A program made the position numbers and the translations under genes. A stretch of 64,000 bases of DNA from positions 299,824-363,823 of the forward strand of contig JAKSZT010054567.1 in NCBI GenBank assembly GCA_026826555.1, read 5' to 3'. The stretch is from Tolypeutes matacus (taxonomy: Eukaryota > Chordata > Mammalia > Cingulata > Chlamyphoridae). The notes below the pieces were generated by a model that worked only from the letters and a program-made list of their open reading frames with translations, had not been told where the DNA came from and searched no databases. Below are positions 60,120 to 64,000 of this stretch, piece by piece (the first letter of the stretch is position 1; each line of letters opens with the position of its first letter).

Positions 60120-60704
60120 TGTGGGGCAGTTTGAAATTCTTTTATGAATTCCAAAAAGAGAAAGATTGTGAACTAAATTCATTACTGTGGTTGTGAAACC
60201 CTTTCAGTTGGACTAGTCAGTGAGGCATGACTCAGATGGAATCTCCACCCTCTTAATAGGTCTGATAAAAATGGAGACACAGGAACAGGGCTCGGCCATA
60301 TTTGATCCTGCCATATGAGAGAAAGGAGAAGCTCAAAGAGCTGAGGCCCAGGAAGAGATGAGCCCTATGCCTGATAACTTGCAGCTAAACTCAGGAAGAA
60401 AGTGGAGCAGCCAAGCCTGAGAGAGGAGGCCCAGTAAAAGACAAGCCCTATGCCGAGTTTCCCACAGCTGAGCTCCAGGAGATGGTATTAGCCCAGAGGG
60501 GAAGGCAGAGACCTAGGCAGAAAAACCTGCCATCTTGCTTCAACACGTGGCAGCTGACTTTGGTGAGAAAACACCTCTTATGGTACCTTGAGTTGGACTT
60601 TTCATGACCTTGGAACTGTAAGTTTTTACCCCAAATAAATATCCTTTATAAAAGCCAACCCATTTGTGGTGCTTTGTGTCGGCAGCCTTTGGCAAGCTAA
60701 AACA
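60120..60704 (+). mobile_element. Solo MaLR-type LTR between direct repeats
   Basis: TGTGGGGCAG...GCTAAAACA, 585 bp, related to 38874-39519. 'aacacgtggcagctgac' and AATAAA (about 60644) match family positions. Confidence 0.75.
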
Positions 60705-60822
60705 ATCAGTGTTCAATTCACAGTACTTTCTAGAGAAAAATCTATGAGTTTAATATGGTATCACCAACATATATAGTTTAGCATAATGTCAGTTGTATTC
60801 TAGTGACTTCTAAACCAGTGAA
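60705..60822 (+). repeat. Right copy of ~112-bp direct repeat
   Basis: Partner of 60008-60119, directly abutting the LTR end. Confidence 0.85.
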
Positions 60823-60999
60823 TTCCAGATTGCATTCATTTATATATAATGAATTTCCAAGAATTTAATATGCCTATATTTCTTGCATGGACAAATAACT
60901 AGAGATCATCAAAGGTAATGCAGATTTTAAATCATTAGTTAAAAAATAAAATTTGAAATGCATCTTTTTACATTATTAGTAGTGAATTTTATTTTATTT

Positions 61000-61800
61000 T
61001 ATTTTTTAATATATTATTTATTTTTTAAAGATAATTAGATTAAATAAAATGTTACATAAAAAAATCTAAGGGATTCCCATATGCCCCACTCCCCACACCT
61101 CCCACTTTGCCCCACATTAACACCTTCTTTCATTAGTGTGGTACATTCATTGCAATTGATGAACACATTTTAGAGCATTGCCACTAAGCATGGATTATAG
61201 TTTACATTGTAGTTCACATTCTCCCACTCAATTCTGTAGGTTATGGCAGGATATGTAATGGCCTGTCTCTGTCGTTGCAATGTCGTTCAGGACAAGTCCA
61301 AGTCCTGAAAATGTCCCCATATTACACCCTTTTCTCTCTCCCTGACTTCAGCATCTCCAGTTGCCACTGTCTCCACATCAATGATATAATTTCTTCCATT
61401 GCTAGAATCCCAATAAGTCTATAGTAGAATACCAGTAAGTCTACTCTAGTCCATGTTTTATTCCCCAATTCTGAGGATTCTGGGATGGTGATGCCCACTC
61501 CACCTCTAATTGAGAGGGGGTTTCAATCCCATATGGCTGATGGATGGGACTCTCTTGCTTGCAGTTGTAGACTATCTCTGTTCCTTGTTGTGGTGGTTAT
61601 CTACCCTCACCTTCTTGTTAGTTGTCCTGGGTGAGTCCAGTGAACTGGAGAGTAGGTGTTGCAACTCCGCTGAGGCTCAGGGTCCAGCTGGCACATGGAT
61701 AGCCCAGAGATTCATGTCTTGGATGTACACCTACCAACTCCAGCACCAACTATAGGTTCAAATAAAAGGGACACAGGAGGCATGTGTAGGGAAGTAGTAG
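61000..61800 (-). mobile_element. L1 3'-UTR-like module, minus strand
   Basis: T-rich start (reverse of the A tail), then the module of 12900-13974 backwards ('gggattcccatatgcccc', 'ctaagcatggattatag', 'ttcaggacaagtcc', 'catcaatgatataatttc', 'gttgcaact'). A 17-bp flank, tagtagtgaattttat, occurs at about 60978-60993 and 61796-61811. Confidence 0.75.
61510..61755 (+). other. ORF antisense to the L1-tail module (partner of 13114-13395)
   Basis: 81-residue open frame with a hydrophobic middle, homologous to the antisense frame at 13114-13395. Openness is kept in two diverged copies; a third copy (62312-62515) is only partly open. Confidence 0.3.
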
Positions 61801-61861
61801 TGAATTTTATATAAGGATTTTCCCACAGTGCATGGAAAAATTAATTATTTCTTAAACAATT

Positions 61862-62535
61862 AATTATTTTTTTAAAGGAGCTTTAGATTACATAAATGTT
61901 AAATTAAAAACTCTAGGGGATTCCCACATGTCCTGGGCCCTCCCCCTTCCAAACTTTCCCACATTAACAACATCCTTCATTATTGTGGTACATTTGTTAT
62001 GATTGATGAATACACATTGAAGCATGGCTACTAACCATGGACTACAGTTTACACTCTGTTCTGCAAAATTTTGTAGGTTATGACAAAATATACAATGGCC
62101 TGTATCCGTCACTGCATTGTCATGCTGGACAACTCCAATGTCCCGAAAATGCCCCTGTATTACACCTATTTTTCCCTCTCCCATCCCTCAGAAATTCTAG
62201 TGGCCACTGCCTTTATATCAATGATAAGAGTTCTTCCATTGCTAGAATAATAATAAATCCATAGTAGAATAATAATAAGTCTACTTTAGTCCATTCCCCA
62301 GTCTTGAGGATTTGGGGATGGTGATGTACACTCTGCTTCTAATTGAGAGGGAGCTTAGATCTTATGGGCAGGTGGATGGAACTATCTTGGTTGCAGTTGC
62401 AAACACTCTGTTCCTTGGGATGGGCATTGTCCAGTTGAGCCCTGAATTAAAGCAGAGTTGCAACACCTACTCTCCAGTTTATTGGACTCACCTAGGACAA
62501 CTCACGAGGAGATGATGATGGACAATCTGATTTAT
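61862..62535 (-). mobile_element. Second L1 3'-UTR-like module, minus strand
   Basis: Same order as 61000-61800, shorter and independently diverged. The two copies sit in the same orientation about 60 bp apart. Confidence 0.72.
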
Positions 62536-63810
62536 TTTATACTTTAACGTTTGTGAACATTTTACACGAGTCACTCTTTCAGTGGATTAAATTTCATTTA
62601 CTTTATTCATGCATTTGGGATTTTAGCTATACAAAATGCGATTGTGTATATCGGGAAGGTCCATAAAATAAATCAGATTTTAACCTCATTTGCTGAAATA
62701 TGGTTATCAAGATTGGAAGCACATAGTTTAAATGATTGAAAGTAAAATGTTTCATAAGAAAGAAGTGTGTCCTTGGCTGTGGTTGTTCTGGGACTCGAAA
62801 GATCAAAGCAAGTTTTAAAAATATTTTGTACATTTAGACCTGTATAAAATAAAATAGATAGTATAGTTTAAATAATACCCATTTAATCACCATGCAATTT
62901 AAGAAATGTAAAATTGCTAGTACCCCAAAAGCACTCTGCCTACCAAAACCAAGTTAATCCTTTCCACTTTCCCACTGAGGTATAACCATTAAACAGATTT
63001 TTATAAAAAATTATTCCCTTCCTATTAATAAAAATATCTTAACTTTATATGACTCCCTAAAGAATGTTTTATAGTTTTTGCATACATTTTTAACTTTATT
63101 TTTAAAGAAATTTTGCCTACTTTTAAACTTTATATAAATTAAGTCATATTGTATGTTTTCCTTTTTCCTTTTTGCTTATTAATACTTTTAAAATTCTTTC
63201 TTGCAGATCAGTTTAACTATATCGTGTTTATTTTCCCTGCTGTATGCTGTTTTATTGTGTGTCTATATCACAGTTTATTTATCCAATATATGTTTTGATT
63301 AATGCATAATTGAGTTACAGATTTTTGCTCTTAATAACAACTATTGCTATGAACATTCTAGGATGTGTTTTTTCTTGAATATGTGCAAGAATTTCACTAG
63401 GATACCTTCCTAGGAGAGGAATTGCTGAATCATAGGGACTATATACATGTTCACCTAGCTAATGCCAGGATCCTTTCACAAATAGTTGTATATGCTGCTA
63501 CTTCCAACAGTGTATGCTTTCCTGTTGCTCCATGTCTTTGCCAACAGTAGAAATTGTCAGATTTTTTAACCTATCCGATGGATGTGTAGTGATATTTCAT
63601 GGTGGTTTTAGTTTGCATTATCTCTAATGCCAGTGAATCTGAGCATCTTTTATTTGAGGTTCCTTTGATTCCTTTTCTCTTTGTTTAGCTTTTCCTTAAT
63701 GATTTGAAAGAATTATTTTTTAGATACTAATTATTTGACAGTTCAATATGATATAAACATCTTTCCCATTCTGTAGCTTGCTTTTCTTACTCTTTAAAAT
63801 GGATGTTACT
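62536..63810 (-). mobile_element. Old L1 (L1M), minus strand
   Basis: 63190-63760 follows the L1 tail and ORF2 end backwards ('gtttatttatccaatatatg', 'ggaattgctgaatcatagg', 'ttgtttagcttttccttaa'). 62536-63190 is weaker. Confidence 0.6.
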
Positions 63811-64000
63811 GGGAAGCGGCTGTGGCTTGGTCAGTGGGGCTCCCGTTTACCATATGGGAGGCCCCGGGTTCGGTTCCCGGGGCCTCCTGGTGGAGGCAGG
63901 CCCGCCCGCACGGCGTGGTTAGCTGACCCAGCGAGCACAGGCAGCAAGGGGGGGATAGGTGAATGAATAAATAAAATCTTAAAAAAATAAAATAAAATAA
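63811..64000 (+). mobile_element. tRNA-derived SINE, extended type, at window end
   Basis: gggaagcggctgtggc head with A and B boxes, 60-bp body and aataaataaaatctt tail ending in (AAAAT)n at the window edge. The right duplication is outside the window. Confidence 0.9.

Overview
This is mammalian nuclear DNA, A+T-rich and made mostly of interspersed repeats. The best lineage marker is a tRNA-derived SINE, present in monomeric, extended and dimeric forms, that resembles the DAS-type SINEs of armadillos. Together with L1 3' UTR modules recalled from sloth and armadillo DNA, it points to Xenarthra, most likely an armadillo; species cannot be fixed by eye. There is no bacterial-type operon, CRISPR array or defence island.

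Layout. 1-4213: ERV2 (betaretrovirus-like) provirus remnant reduced to an LTR end, an env fragment and a 3' LTR, with a complete two-LTR MaLR element inside env. 4214-8170: L1 (+) interrupted by a MaLR-type LTR and a solo LTR. 8170-15500: diverged tandem units, then an L1 (+) broken by two insertions of L1-tail-like modules and by SINEs. 15500-16322: MaLR 3' end. 16600-20320: MIR pieces and L1 (-). 20325-22250: ERV3/ERVL-type pol remnant (+) holding a MaLR LTR that itself holds a SINE. 22762-23307: solo MaLR LTR. 23587-24840: start exon and KRAB-A exon of a KRAB zinc-finger gene (-). 28049-35227: nearly complete ERVL provirus (-) with gag, protease, RT, RNase H, integrase and dUTPase remnants and no env, pierced by an ERV2 solo LTR. 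35862-48000: MaLR, MLT2-like LTR, L1, L2 and SINE copies. 49670-50330: CpG island with two ZNF143-type motifs and a splice donor, followed by a coding start exon (51221-51292) of a second probable KRAB zinc-finger gene (+). 51600-64000: L1 (-), MIR, MER5A, LTRs, a gapped hexamer satellite and a final SINE.

Host genes are limited to the 5' exons of two KRAB zinc-finger-type genes on opposite strands, about 25 kb apart and pointing away from each other. No C2H2 zinc-finger array lies in the window, so those exons are outside it or lost. KRAB zinc-finger proteins typically silence endogenous retroviruses, so the setting fits a KZNF cluster embedded in retroviral insertions. All retroviral reading frames seen here are broken.
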